Below, piece by piece: positions 32,985 to 44,281 of a stretch of DNA of 64,000 bases; positions within the stretch are counted from its first letter, which is position 1, and the number at the start of each line of letters is the position of its first letter. The stretch is from NCBI GenBank assembly GCA_030295235.1, contig AP026172.1:868001-932000 (forward strand), read 5' to 3'. The notes below the pieces were generated by a model. It was not told the DNA's origin. It saw only the letters and a program-made list of their open reading frames with translations, and searched no databases. The DNA comes from Fistulifera solaris (lineage: Eukaryota; Bacillariophyta; Bacillariophyceae; Naviculales; Stauroneidaceae). A program made the translations under genes and the position numbers.

Positions 32985-33045
32985 CATTTCACGTAGGCCC
33001 CATAAGCGAATGATTTATCGACAGAGGGAGCACCCGGATATTGCC
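32985..33045 (-). repeat. Dispersed repeat, copy related to 5700-5817
   Basis: Read on the minus strand it gives AATATCCGGGTGCTCCCTC, TGTCGATAAAT and GGGGCCTACGTG, the same order as at 5701-5755. Confidence 0.6.
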
Positions 33046-33164
33046 TACGTTTTCATCATCCATCCTTCGTGTCTGTTTGACTGCAATGCCATAAAACCAT
33101 GGACCAAAATTCATCATTTGCACTATTATATAATGGTTACAACCAAGTCGAAATCAAAACGTAG

Positions 33165-33245
33165 AAAAGAACGAAGATTCAACGCTTCGACTTTCCACGT
33201 GAAATGCACGTTGGCCCCGTAGGAATTTTATCAATGCCGGTAACT
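33165..33245 (-). repeat. Dispersed repeat, copy related to 5071-5170
   Basis: On the minus strand: GATAAAATTCCTACGGGGCC, then CACGTGGAAAGTCGAAGCG. Matches the 5071 copy through the CGATAAAATTCCTACG core. Confidence 0.6.
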
Positions 33246-33563
33246 TACGGAACGCATCGAACTCGAAATCATCAATTTTCGGGTCCGACAACGACGAACT
33301 TTATCGAACCATATCGCAACATGCCTTAATAGAGGCCATAACGTAAGAATCGACATTTTAATTGAAACACTAGACATGGAAAAGACAACAGACGTACCGT
33401 TGTGATAGTCTACGTGCATTTCACGTTGGCCCGTATAGGGACGGACATTCATTTTACAGTACGACACTGTAAGCAGATAAAACAGCAACAATAACAAAAG
33501 CAGACGCGTTTCATTTTTCAAGGAAAATACAAAGATTCAAAAGCAATTTGATTGATCACCTTC

Positions 33564-34846
33564 ATGACTGTGGCTCCTCGTGGTAGTACAAACGCCATTT
33601 ATTCTCTTCTTTATTGCTGGGGAATGCTAATTTGCTCCGCCAACGTCAGTGGATTTAGTATTGTTTCAAGTCATCTCTCTGTCACGAAGTGTCGTTCGTC
33701 TCTTTCACCTTTCTTCTTGACGAAAGCAAAACGCCGTGCCTGCATGACAACTCAATCTTCTACATTCAGTGACCTTGATTCTTTCTTTTCTTCTCTACGC
33801 GAAGACGAGAATGATTTTCAAGTTTCAGTAGACGCAGCATTAAAGATACACGCACAATGTTCTCCGGAACAAGTCCGATTTGTCGATGGTACTTGGACGT
33901 TACCGACTCCTTCATCGTCCACATTGAAACCACGACAACTTTTCGAACAAGGACCGCGTATCCCAAATGCCATTTTTCTCGACATTGATGATTTGGCCGA
34001 CACAACGACGAATTTACCGCACATGATGCCATCACCTACACTCTGGAATGCATACATGAATGCGTATCAGATTACCAACAATCATCACTTGATCGTTTAC
34101 GGGCAGACGACCAATTGTATGTATATTCATCGAGCATTTGTGCAGTTGTTGTCTATGGGGCACGATCCTTCGAAATTACATCTCTGTACCGCGTCGTTTG
34201 AAGAATGGCAGGCGGCTGGTGGACCCGTCGAGACGTCTGTAAAGTCGGTATTAACAGCAAAAGAAGTCCTGGATAGGGACTCTACCGGAACATACCAAGC
34301 CACGGAACCTCAAGCTGTTATAGATAAGGATGCGCTTCTTTCGATTGTGAACACACAAAGCAAAAGCCTAGTTGACAACAACAAGTACCGCATCATTGAT
34401 GTCCGCTCGCCTGACCGGTTCTATGCGCGCGTAGACGAGCCTCGACTTGGACTGCGCAAAGGCCATATACCCGGAGCAAGGAATGTCTTTTTCGCTTCCC
34501 TTTTGCAGGACAAGGCACCGATTCGATTGAAACCCAAAGCGGACCTGGAGCCAATTTTGGCCGATTATCTGAAATCACCTCAAGGGGAACAAGAAGAAAC
34601 TACTATTATATCATTGTGTGGAAGTGGTGCTACGGCTTGCACGCTTAAAGCAGCTCTGATGGTTTGCGGAAGAGATCCCAAATCAATATTACTGTACGAT
34701 GGAAGTTGGTACGTTGTGAAGGACTGCATGTTGTTCCTCGCTGTTCTTTTCTATTTCAATCTCTCACGTCCTGGTTGCTCGTCCTTATTTTGAACAGGTG
34801 TGAATGGGGTGCTGATCCAGAGACTCCCATCGTTGTTGGCGACTAA
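33564..34846 (+). CDS. Two-domain rhodanese / 3-mercaptopyruvate sulfurtransferase, one intron
   Basis: Exons 33564..34708 and 34798..34846; the intron GTACGT...AACAG splits a Trp codon and splicing gives GSWCEWGADPETP, the usual end of this family. 397 residues. Transfers sulfur from mercaptopyruvate or thiosulfate to an acceptor. Domain 1 contains RFVDGTWTLP and HLIVYGQTT and is catalytically inactive by family rule. Domain 2 contains YRIIDVRSPDRF, GHIPGARNVFF and the active loop SLCGSGATAC with the catalytic Cys. The N-terminus has a hydrophobic segment ending ANVSGFSIVS; Phe after a small residue resembles the plastid cleavage motif, so plastid or mitochondrial import is possible. ATG 33564 is the first in frame. 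Confidence 0.85.
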
Positions 34847-35835
34847 TAGCGTGAATATGATGGTCTATATTTTGGAACCGTAATATTCTGTCGTGGATTT
34901 TGGATCACGAAACGATATCACTATGATTATTTCCTCATGTTCGCTTCGTAGCACCGGGTACCAGGTATCCCTAATGTCTAATGTTCATGTAACTCTTAAC
35001 TCTTGATTGATTCTTGATTTGTTCCCAATACGTACCAGGTAGTGACACTCGGACGTAACAACGTCATCCCAACCACGGTACGTCATTTTCATTGTTTTTA
35101 CGACCTGCTCGGAAGGGAGAGAAAGGCTTCTGAAACATGCCGTAGTTGAAAGTAGAAAAGATAGTGACTTGCTTCAATATCGAAGTCCGAAAGGCCCAGT
35201 TGTCTTTAAATATTCTGACATGACGTCAGAAATGCTCGGGGGTGACGTGAGAAGCCATGACTGTAGCTTTGCTTGTCCAAAGTTCAAATAATCTTGACAC
35301 CTTCGTTCACACGTCACTCCCTCTGCCAGGGTTCGAAATCGGCTTGCAGCGAATGCTCGAACTGTTCTTACTTAATTACCACTTTCGGCAGTCATTGACT
35401 ACGTAGATTCCTTACGAAGCTGTCTTCGTAGCTAATCTAGTTGGTTTTTGCAAGTACGCATGTGGTGAAACGTACGATCGCTGAACTCCTTCCATCCCAC
35501 ATTTCAAAAACTTTGTGGTGGTTTCTCCACCGCTCGGTCTGACATCCAACCGATTTGTTGACGCCAAAGTGTCAGCCAGCCTACGTTGCACTACTCTTTT
35601 GGTATGGTGAACATTTCCTACGGCACTCATTAGAATCCTTTTCCTTTCTCGATTCTCGATAAAAAAAACCAATAGGAAGAAATTATTCTAACCATCGGGT
35701 TGATGGCATTATTTTCCTCGTTGCTAAAGTCTTCCGATTCATCAATTACAAATTATTTTGGTTTATCATTCTTTCCTCGGTGAAAGACGCAAAGTATTCA
35801 AGAACTACCAGACGCACAAAAACAAGACTGATATT
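34847..35835. other. Intergenic region
   Basis: About 1 kb. Shows GGGTACCAGGTA (about 34958), TACCAGGTAGTGAC (about 35034), a CRE-like TGACGTCA at 35221-35228 and a lone half palindrome CATGACTG at 35256. Probably includes the HSF gene promoter. No gene seen. Confidence 0.4.
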
Positions 35836-36644
35836 ATGGCTGCCCTGATACATCACGACATAATGATCCCTCAAAGTATTACATCAAGTAACAGCCCAGC
35901 AAGTGCCATGGCGTATTTCCCTTTCCCGCGAACAGGAAAGCGTGGAGTTCCTCAGCAGTTTCCGCGACGTCTCTTTGAGATGCTGGAAGGAGAAACAAAA
36001 CTTATGGAACTCGATCCTGTCAACCATCATCAGATTATTTCGTGGTCCGATTCGGGTAAAGCCTTCAAAATCCACAACATCACCGCCTTTGCGGAAACTA
36101 TTCTTCCCAAGTACTTTCGCACAACGAAACACAGTTCGTTTCAGCGCAATCTGAACTTGGTATGTGGACTTTCTTGCTGATTCTTATTGCCATCTCTCTG
36201 AATTCCTTTTGACTTATATAATCACGTTATCTTCCACAGTACGGCTTCACGAAGGTACGCCGAGGCCCGGAAACCGACATGTACGCGCATCCTTCCTTCT
36301 TGCGTTACGAGCCAGAATCCTTGGTGCATCTGCGAAAGGTAACCACCACTGATCGGAAACGATGGGAGAGTGCTACCGTATTGACACCGGACATGCGCTC
36401 CGTGTCGCCGACACATTCCTCTTCATCTGCCGCATCAACCGTAAAGCACACCGCTCCATTGCCGCCCATGATGCCCCAATGGACATTACATCATAACAAT
36501 CGAGTCCCAGATACGCTCACTTTTACCATTTCGCCACCTAATAAGTCCTGTGATCGTGGTAAACTCGATCTATTGGCTTTAGCGATGGAACAAGAGTTTG
36601 CGGCAGCTACTACCGCTGGAGTTCTACCCATGCTACATACCTAA
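35836..36644 (+). CDS. Heat shock factor-type transcription factor, one intron
   Basis: Exons 35836..36159 and 36240..36644; splicing joins SSFQRNLNL to YGFTKV. 242 residues. The HSF DNA-binding winged helix spans about residues 40-145: FPRRLFEMLEGE, HHQIISWSDSGKAFKIHN, LPKYFRTTKHSSFQRNLNLY (recognition helix) and GPETDMYAHPSFLRYEPESL. HSFs bind nGAAn arrays as trimers; stramenopiles, diatoms in particular, have many HSF genes. No long coiled-coil HR-A/B region is visible; the C-terminal 90 residues are Ser/Pro/Thr-rich. It could thus act as a monomer or dimer, or without heat response. The intron position inside the recognition helix is precise and needs no correction. Confidence 0.9.
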
Positions 36645-36805
36645 AGCCTACAAACCTGGGGAACGCCGAAGATCCCCTCCGCCGCCTGTATATTCTTCTA
36701 CATATTTATCGTCACCTATCTTTGCTACGCCGCTAAATTATGACACTGACACAAAATTCACCGCTAATGCTCCTATATCTAAAATTTTCAAGTTCTAAAG
36801 AACGA

Positions 36806-39800
36806 CTAATCTATCTCTAGTTCTTCGTCTGGCTCATTTCGAGCACACAGCTGCGATAACGACGGAATGCCTTGACCGGGAACTTTTTCAAACACGGCTT
36901 GCGATAGAGATTGCTTGGTTACGCTGGGGACTCGACAAGTAGGACAACTGGACGAGCGTTGTAGCCATTCCAGCCAACAAGACAAGCATGCCATGTGGCC
37001 GCATTCCGATACAAAGGGTTGCGCACACGAATCGCTGCAGATGGGGCAGGTCAAATCTTTCGGGGCGTTGGAGCGTATCGAACGTCGAATGTCGGAAACT
37101 TTCCTTTGCACGTACACTTCCGATCCAACTTGTTGCAAACATGCTTGCACAGGATCCGTTTTCTTCATGGACGCTACCTGTGAAAGTACTCTATTGGGCT
37201 TGGTGGTAGATGAGACGGGAGCATTTTGCTTTGACATCACCACTGGCTTAGACGGGGGCTTACTTTTGGTCGCGTAAGGATTGATGGTAGTTTTGTTTGA
37301 TGGTGGCTTTGCTGGGAGCGAAATCTCCACTTCGGCAGGTCGCTTGCGAGTGCTGTTCAACGTAACGGCGGCAGGTTTGATGGACTCTGCCGGCTTTGTT
37401 GGGACTAGATTTTCGGGTTCAGCGGGACAGTTACGAGTAATGTACGAACTGATGGTGGGTTTTGCTTTCAATGGCTCACCAACTGATGTTAAAGGTACGA
37501 TAGGAGACCCAGTAGCGGGTTGCATTGTACTGGTAGCCTCGGTCGTAGATTTCACCATGTCCGATGATCCGGCAACTACTATCTCTGGTTTTGACAACGA
37601 CGAGAATCTCGCAAGCGATGATCGCTGAAAAGCTGCACCATCAACAGCTGCTTCTCCACGATTTGCTTTATCCGTCTCGCGAAGTTTTTGGATGTTCCTT
37701 GAAGCAAGAATATCATCAGCGATTGCGCCGGTACACGAATGATATGCTTCTGGAATGATTTTGAGTAGAGCACTAATCATAGACGAAGCCTTCCCTTCAG
37801 CTTTCAGTACGATTTTCAAATTAAATTGAATTTCCCTGAGATATTCTTTTGAAGGCGTCGTTGCAACAGGACTGTCGCACCATAGTGATACGAGCAACGT
37901 ACTGATCCCAGTTTGTATACGTCCGGAATCAAGGTCCGATAGGGCATCTCTGCAGAGTTTCCCAAGGGAGGAGTGTTCATAGACACAATTCATCGCGATA
38001 GATTGAATGTTTGTTCGATGTTGAGATGGCTGTAGCTCGCAAAATAGAAAAATCATCGGTTTCTCCTTTGCCTGGATGGCTTTGTCGAACGCCTCAACTT
38101 GACAGATAATGGAAATAACCGAGCGCACATGGATCATGTAGCCTTTTTCATCTTTGTTCTCACCGCACTGTTTCATCGCCTTTATTAACTTCTTTATTTT
38201 CGATTGTTCTGCGGGCGGAAATTGGTTGGTGAGCTTGTGCATGAAAGATGCAGCAATTGATTTTGACTCAGAAGTACCACGAGTCGGCTTGAGTCGTTTC
38301 GTAGATTCGAACACGCTATCAATAAAAGAACCTCTTTCAAGAGAAATAGACAATGTATTTCCTTTCGCATGACTGTTACCACGCTCTTTCGGTTTATCAA
38401 TATCCTTCATATCAATGCGTGCAATGACTCTCTCTGGCGGAACATAAGAAGAGCCGCCCCTTGCTGATCCAGAGGCCGCAGTACTTTTTGGCACTTCGAT
38501 GTCATTCTTTATGAAAGCAACTTTCGTAATTTCATCCTCCTCTCTTTTGGCTATAGGAGGTAGCGGCTTCTCGTCCTCGTAAGCAAGAGAAACACGAGCC
38601 GTGGATTTTGCTTCCTCCTCTGCGCGCTCTTTGGCTCTTGCTTCAGCGGTCTTAAAAAATTGAATGAGACCTTTATTCGCGACACCGTATCCTTCATCCG
38701 GCTGAACATGAGCGCGCAACCACTTGCTGAGGCCTATCTGGTTTCTCTTGTCTCCAAATCGAGAATCTAGTAGAAGAACAGCGCCATAATCGTTACGGTT
38801 TCGAATAACCCGGCCTATGGCCTGATTGACGGCTCGGTGGGCTTGCTGTGTGTACCAGTCATTTCCGGAAAGTGTGAGAGATGCATCACGTACTGTATTA
38901 CTTCCTGGGTGACCGAAACCACTATCGGTCCTGGGTTTTACGCTTTTGTTTGCGCGGGCCAAATCTATGAACTCCCTTTTCAACTGCACTTTTGCATCGT
39001 GGGATGGAGCGAAAGGAATACCAGTGATGACAACAGCTCGACTCATTTCATTAGCAAAATCAATTCCTTCACTGATCTTTCCACGACATACTCCCATAAG
39101 TATGCACCCTTTCGACTGAGGGAGATCCAGTAAGCGTTTGAATTCTGCCATGGCATCAGAGAGATCGGCTGATGAACGCGGTTCCAGAACAACCGACTTG
39201 CACGATAGCATCCTTTTCCAAGGTGTGTTAGACGGTGCACTACTTGAGAAAGCTGCTGGGATCATTGGGAATGAGTATTGACTTGCCGCCGACTGTTTCT
39301 TTCTAATTCCAAAAAAGTTTTTTCTTCTTGTCTTGATCCGAATAGGACCGCGAAGACGATGGGCCACCCCAGCGTTCAAGACACGTTTCCATGACGCCGT
39401 AAGATGGAAAAAACACTAGCATTCCATCAGGCGTCACTCTCGCGATGTTGACTAGAGTGTTGCCGAGCTCGCTGTAATATTCCCCATCTTGGCGCCGCTG
39501 GTAAGAACTATTAAGGATCTTCCCTGTCACGCCTGTACCGATCACACGAACATGAATTTGATCGTCACCGATGATATGGGGATTTTCAAGAACATTCGGA
39601 AACGGCAACCCTAGCTCCATCGCGTAACTCGGAAGCGGAGACAATGTACCAGATGTGACCAAGATGGACCGCACCTTGAGACCAGCGAGTTCTTCCATTG
39701 CCATTGCCGGCGCAAAGCACCAATAGGAAATCGTTCTACCCGCGTTAGGGTCGGTAGTTTTCGGCGAGACGTGAACTCTATAACAAGCAGCCTTGGCAAC

Positions 39801-41111
39801 ACACCTGGACTCCAGCGGGTGCCCGTAAACGCGTTTCAGGCATTGAATGAAATGCTCCAGCTTAGGCGATCCTCGTGTTGCGCCTGTTCCTCGCATGTCC
39901 ATAATAGCATCATTGATTTTCTTTATTTCCTGGATGAAAAGATCATGGTTGGCATGCGTTATTTTAGCCCCTTGTTGAAAGAAATGCATCATAAATTCAC
40001 CCGAGTAGGCTGTTTGCGGCCCTAAATTCAACAGGTACTCTTCCAAACTAAGAAACAAGGCTTTCAATCGAATAATATTATCCACCTTTAATTGCAGGTC
40101 AGGCAAGGCTTGTACATAATTCAATGCCTTTGTCAGTTCTGCAATGCAGCCGGCGATATCGCCATTCGAGAGGTCAAATGAAGCACTGTCGCTCGCAAAC
40201 GATTCAAGATTGTGGGCTTCATCAAATATTACAACAGCATTCTCCCACGCTAATTCCGCCAGAGTCGTCGTCCGCGAATCTTTGTCGAAAAGATAATTGT
40301 AGGGCATCAAAATGAGTTCGGCGCCTTCGACGAGCGATCGAGTGTAGTAAAACGGGCACACGTTATGATTCTTGCCGACTTCCAGTAATTCTTCAATATC
40401 CATGATCGGTTGTGTACCGCCTCCGCTAGCGGAATCATCCACTGGTAGAGAGAATCGCTCGAGATTGTTTTTGAATCGACATTTCCGATCCTTTCCTAGC
40501 TTATTGCAATCGTGATTGATATCAAAAGACGATGCATGTTGTGTTTTTACCTTTGGATTAACACACATTTGTTCACGTGATCCTAGTTGAACAAAAGATG
40601 AGAAACAGAGTGGCCTTGAAAGTAAGAAAATATCTCGTATACGCACCTAAAATCGCATGTTGTGGCCGGTATCGTGTTGTCCTGAGTTCACGCAACACTT
40701 GCGTCAGCTGAGAATGCGTTCTCGACGCATAAATCACTGTGGGTACGCGTATTTGACGCTGTTTTTGTTGTTGACTTATTTGTGGCTGCTGTTGCATATC
40801 TTCTCGAGGTACATCTTGTGCGGCCAAGTGCACCAAGCGAGCCTGCTCGCGTTGCCAAATAAAGTCGCACAAAGCAAACAGAGTGTTTTCCCAGTTCCAG
40901 TAGGGGACTCGAGCAGTGCATTTTCGGCCCGAAATAATGATTCCATTACCTTCCGCATGTAAGCCTCTTGACATGGGTAAGGTTGAAACGGAAAATGAAC
41001 ATTCACACCGTTAAGTTGAAGAGTTGTTGGTGCGGACGAAGCTCGCCGCCGACGTGTCCCGACGACGACTCGACTTTCCATTTCTTGTGCTTTTGGCTGA
41101 AAGGATCTCAT
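36806..41111 (-). CDS. RTEL1: RTEL1-like Fe-S DNA helicase with C-terminal RING finger, one intron, two apparent frameshifts
   Basis: Exons 41111..40647 and 40582..36806; GT-AG. About 1413 residues after adding T at plus-strand 40857-40859 and removing A at plus-strand 39318-39323. XPD-family helicase that unwinds D-loops, telomeric T-loops and G-quadruplexes. Seen in order: Q-motif region [13 protein letters not shown]; Walker [26 protein letters not shown]; Fe-S cluster cysteines ([25 protein letters not shown]); DEAH box [77 protein letters not shown] harmonin-homology-like helical region follows around 38200. The C-terminus has a complete RING (CPICSDSC ... [11 protein letters not shown] ... 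CPTC), consistent with ubiquitin-ligase or partner-binding function. Confidence 0.88.
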
Positions 41112-42205
41112 TTCTTGCGTCTTATTAAAGTTAACGACCTCTCATGCACACGTAATCATGAAAGAGAACAAGAGAAGAAAAGAAATAATGAGGCTGTCAT
41201 TTGCTGCGCGCAATAAAAATGATGGCGAGGCCAAATAAAACCGGACTACCAGAGAACACCACAACATCCAGATTTTCTGGGTACTTGAAAACCAAACAAC
41301 CAGATTTTCTGTGTACAGTACTTGAAAACACCACATGCGACCTTTTGGGCACGCTGAGACAACACATGCCCAGATTATCTGTGGTAATGAAAACCCCAAC
41401 AAACCAGATTTTCTGGGGAAGGAAAAACACCGCAGACTCAGATTTTCTGGGTACGGGAATTTACCATGTTTTCTCAAAGATCCTCATTTTCATTCGCTGA
41501 TCTCCTTTCCAATATTTTTTTTTCTAAAAATCGACACATGATTGCCCGAACTCATTAAGTATTGCATTGCACGTAAGGGTTAGGGTCGTTAGACTATACC
41601 ATACTCAATAATTATTCATTCTGTCATTATGATCCCATCATTCAAAGCAATTATTTTTTCGTTCCTTAATTATTGAGACAAGATGCTTCAAGTCATAGTA
41701 GTAGGAGTATACTCCCTTGTGTCTGTGCAAGATGCGAAAGGCCCTACAAAGTAGAGAGAGGAATCAGGAATCTCGCACGAAACGGAAAATTTTAATGAAT
41801 TTTTAATCGTGGGAGGGCTGCTTCTCGACTCCGTCCAGTGGTGAAGTGACGGTGGGACTAATCTTTCTACTTGCATTTTTATAGTCAAATGTGCATGAGC
41901 GATTACTGTGAAAATTTAAACGCAGAACAAGTTTCCTTCTTGCACGTCCAGCACGCAGGAAGTCCTTGTCGCGCATGCCCACTTCGCGCGGCGACTTTTA
42001 GATGCGCAAGAGTACTATAAAATAAAATAATAATAATAGGTTGACATCCCTTTCTTCTTCGATGGACTACGAGCACGAAAGCAAGACGCGATCTGCTCTA
42101 TGAATACTTTGTATCGTATCGAAATAAGCAAACAAACATTGCTTGCTATCAATTCCATACGTCTTTCGTCCCATCCGCTTCGAATTATATACGAATCTTT
42201 TTAGA
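41112..42205. other. Divergent intergenic region with a degenerate tandem repeat
   Basis: About 1.1 kb between RTEL1 and the TPR gene. Contains the CAGATTTTCTG repeat listed separately and GGGTTAGGG at about 41577, which is too short to be telomeric. TATAAAATAAAATAATAATA at about 42017 is AT-rich and may be a TATA region for the TPR gene. Confidence 0.4.
41268..41451. repeat. Degenerate tandem array of CCAGATTTTCTGG elements
   Basis: Five copies of a near-palindromic CCAGATTTTCTGG core at about 41268, 41300, 41369, 41404 and 41439, spaced 32-69 bases. The flanks are often GGGTAC or GTGTAC plus TGAAAAC and an AACACC/AACAACC phrase. Half a kilobase upstream of the TPR gene and 160 bases upstream of RTEL1. 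The unit drifts in length, so it is an old or selected array. Confidence 0.6.
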
Positions 42206-44232
42206 ATGCGACGACGCTGCGCCTCAGAGTCGTGCTCGTCCACTTGGAGAGCCGAACAAGAAGAATACTTGCGAGAACTTTCGGCACAGCGAGGAGGTGT
42301 CGGCTCAAGATTCTCAAAGCTTGTGAAAGGCCGACTGACGAAAAACAATAACGGTAGCAATTCTACTGATCAGGGCACTACCAGTCGTGACGCTATCAGT
42401 TCTCGTCCTCGAGGGAGTGCTCCTAGCTCGGCATTACGAAGAGATGCTGCGTCGGTGGCATCTCAAAGTCTCGAAGGTATACAATCGCACACATCTAGCT
42501 TAGATACGGTCAAAGCTTCCAACACGAAGGAAGATGAAACAGACGACTCTTCGAAAAAGAAGGGGAAATGGAGTAAATTGAAGCGAATTATGGGAGTAAA
42601 ACCGCCTTCTGAGGGTTTTAATTCTTCAACGCAGACAATTAAACCAGGTTCAAACGGCTTATCGAAGAGCACAAAAAATCCTCTTGCTGCCAAGCGATCT
42701 CGCTCCGTTTCGGCATCCTCAAACCAAGATTTGGAAGATGACGCGATTCGGGGCAAATACGATGGAATTGCTGTCATCGGAATGGGAGGGGCACAGAACG
42801 TATCTTCTGTGTTGTATCCGTTCTATCCGGATGCAATACAGTTTCCAGAGGAGTTTCAAGACTGGCCTCGCCATTCGTTTATAGGAGAGTCTCTTCTTTT
42901 AGCACCAGCAGAGTTAATAGCAAAAACCTTGCAGTCGGAAGTCATGCTCGATGGCTTCACTCCGGGCACAGATGATCGATGGTGCATTCGATTAGAGCAA
43001 CAGCATTTGGCTGTATCACCCAGCAAAACTGCCGATAGTGCCGCTACAAATACCACTTTAACTACCGCAGACAGTTCAGAAGAAGACGGCAGTGCGAAAG
43101 GTACTAGTCAACAGTTATGGAATATGCTATGGGGGCCCGATCCAATCCCCACGACGATGCGAGACTCGCTACGCCGCGGGAATGCAAGTGAGGATCCGAT
43201 TGTTGCGTTAGCAGCCGAATGTGCGGTCCCTATTGATGTGGACGAAGATACATTCATGATTAGTACACGTGAACATTACAATGCTATACTTGAAATTGTT
43301 TCAATACAACTTGCCGAACAAGGAAATCTCGACTTAGCTTTGGGAGTCTTCGACAAAGTTGTCAGAGGATTGGATACGTCCACAGATTACGCATTTCTCA
43401 GAGGGACGACACTGCATAATATAGGGATGGTACATCTTTGTAAAGGAGATTTCTTAAAAGCATTGGAATGTTTTGATCGAGCCGTGGAAGAGCGCACATC
43501 CAATCTTCCTAAAGGCCACCCGGACACTGTGGTGTCAATGGTTTGGAAAGGATCAGTCCACTTTGCACTGAAACAATTCGAGGAAGCTATAACCACGTTG
43601 GAAGATGCACTACCATTGATTCCCAAAGACCATATTGTGGCAGGAAAAGTGAGGAACAATTTGGGCGTGATTTATTACCATTTGAATGACTTTAATCTGG
43701 CCATGAAAGAATTCACGGCCTCTCTGGAAATACAACGAACTTGGTTAGACACAGCCGCAAGAAGGGAACCGTTTGTGCACGGAGCTGCTTCTACTCTTTC
43801 TAACATGGGACGCATCTATCTAGAGCAAGGTAGTCCAGACTTGGCGTGCGAAGTTTACGAAGAAGCTTTACTTTTGCAAAGCACTATCTTTCGGAAGGAT
43901 AACGAAGACGTCATGCAAAGTCTTATGAATCTGTCGATCTCCCATGCACGAGCGGGAAATTCTAAGAAGGCTCTCCAAATTCTTCACGGATGCGTTCGAT
44001 CCACAAATCAACGATACGGGCCGATGAGCGCTCCATCGATGGAGACCATTGGTTTCATGGGTTATATCTACATGAAGCGGAAAGAATTTACCGACAGTAG
44101 CAAATGTCTCACTAGCGTGAAAATATGGCAAAGGATCATTTGGTGGAAAATCACCCCGCCATCGAGCAAACCAGGGACATGCTTGCTGCACTGGGTGATG
44201 TTATTAGCAAAGGCGACAAACTTTGGGTATAA
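42206..44232 (+). CDS. TPR protein, kinesin-light-chain-like, one apparent frameshift
   Basis: About 675 residues after adding one A at 44120-44123. This replaces a spurious tail with MAKDHLVENHPAIEQ and ends at TAA 44230-44232. The first 300 residues are basic, Ser-rich and probably disordered (KGKWSKLKRIMGVKPP). From about residue 350 there are at least five tetratricopeptide repeats of about 42 residues, including TLHNIGMVHLCKGDFLKALE, VRNNLGVIYYHLNDFNLAMK, TLSNMGRIYLEQGSPDLACE and ETIGFMGYIYMKRKEF. The 42-residue spacing and the KGHPDTVVSMVWKGSV motif resemble kinesin light chain repeats. Likely a protein-binding scaffold. Start at ATG 42206. Confidence 0.8.
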
Positions 44233-44281
44233 GTCCATCGAGATGTACAATGCATGTAAAAATACATTACAATACATCGTG

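Larger units (their letters stand above)
32575..33563. other. Intergenic region made largely of the dispersed repeat
   Basis: Three segments (about 32985-33045, 33165-33245, 33385-33450) resemble, on the opposite strand, the repeats near 5 kb. CACGTAGGCCCC/CACGTTGGCCCC recurs three times. A Leu-rich frame at 33231-33521 runs through the repeat and is not supported as a gene. Confidence 0.5.

Noticed and set aside
33231-33521. Leu-rich 96-residue minus-strand frame as a secreted protein
   Set aside because: It runs through dispersed repeat copies and the hydrophobic start is a low-complexity Leu run.
35256-35263. Ninth copy of the 8-5-8 palindrome
   Set aside because: Only the left arm CATGACTG is present; the right side does not match.
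41573-41590. Telomere-like GGGTTAGGG
   Set aside because: Only one and a half repeats, no array; expected by chance.
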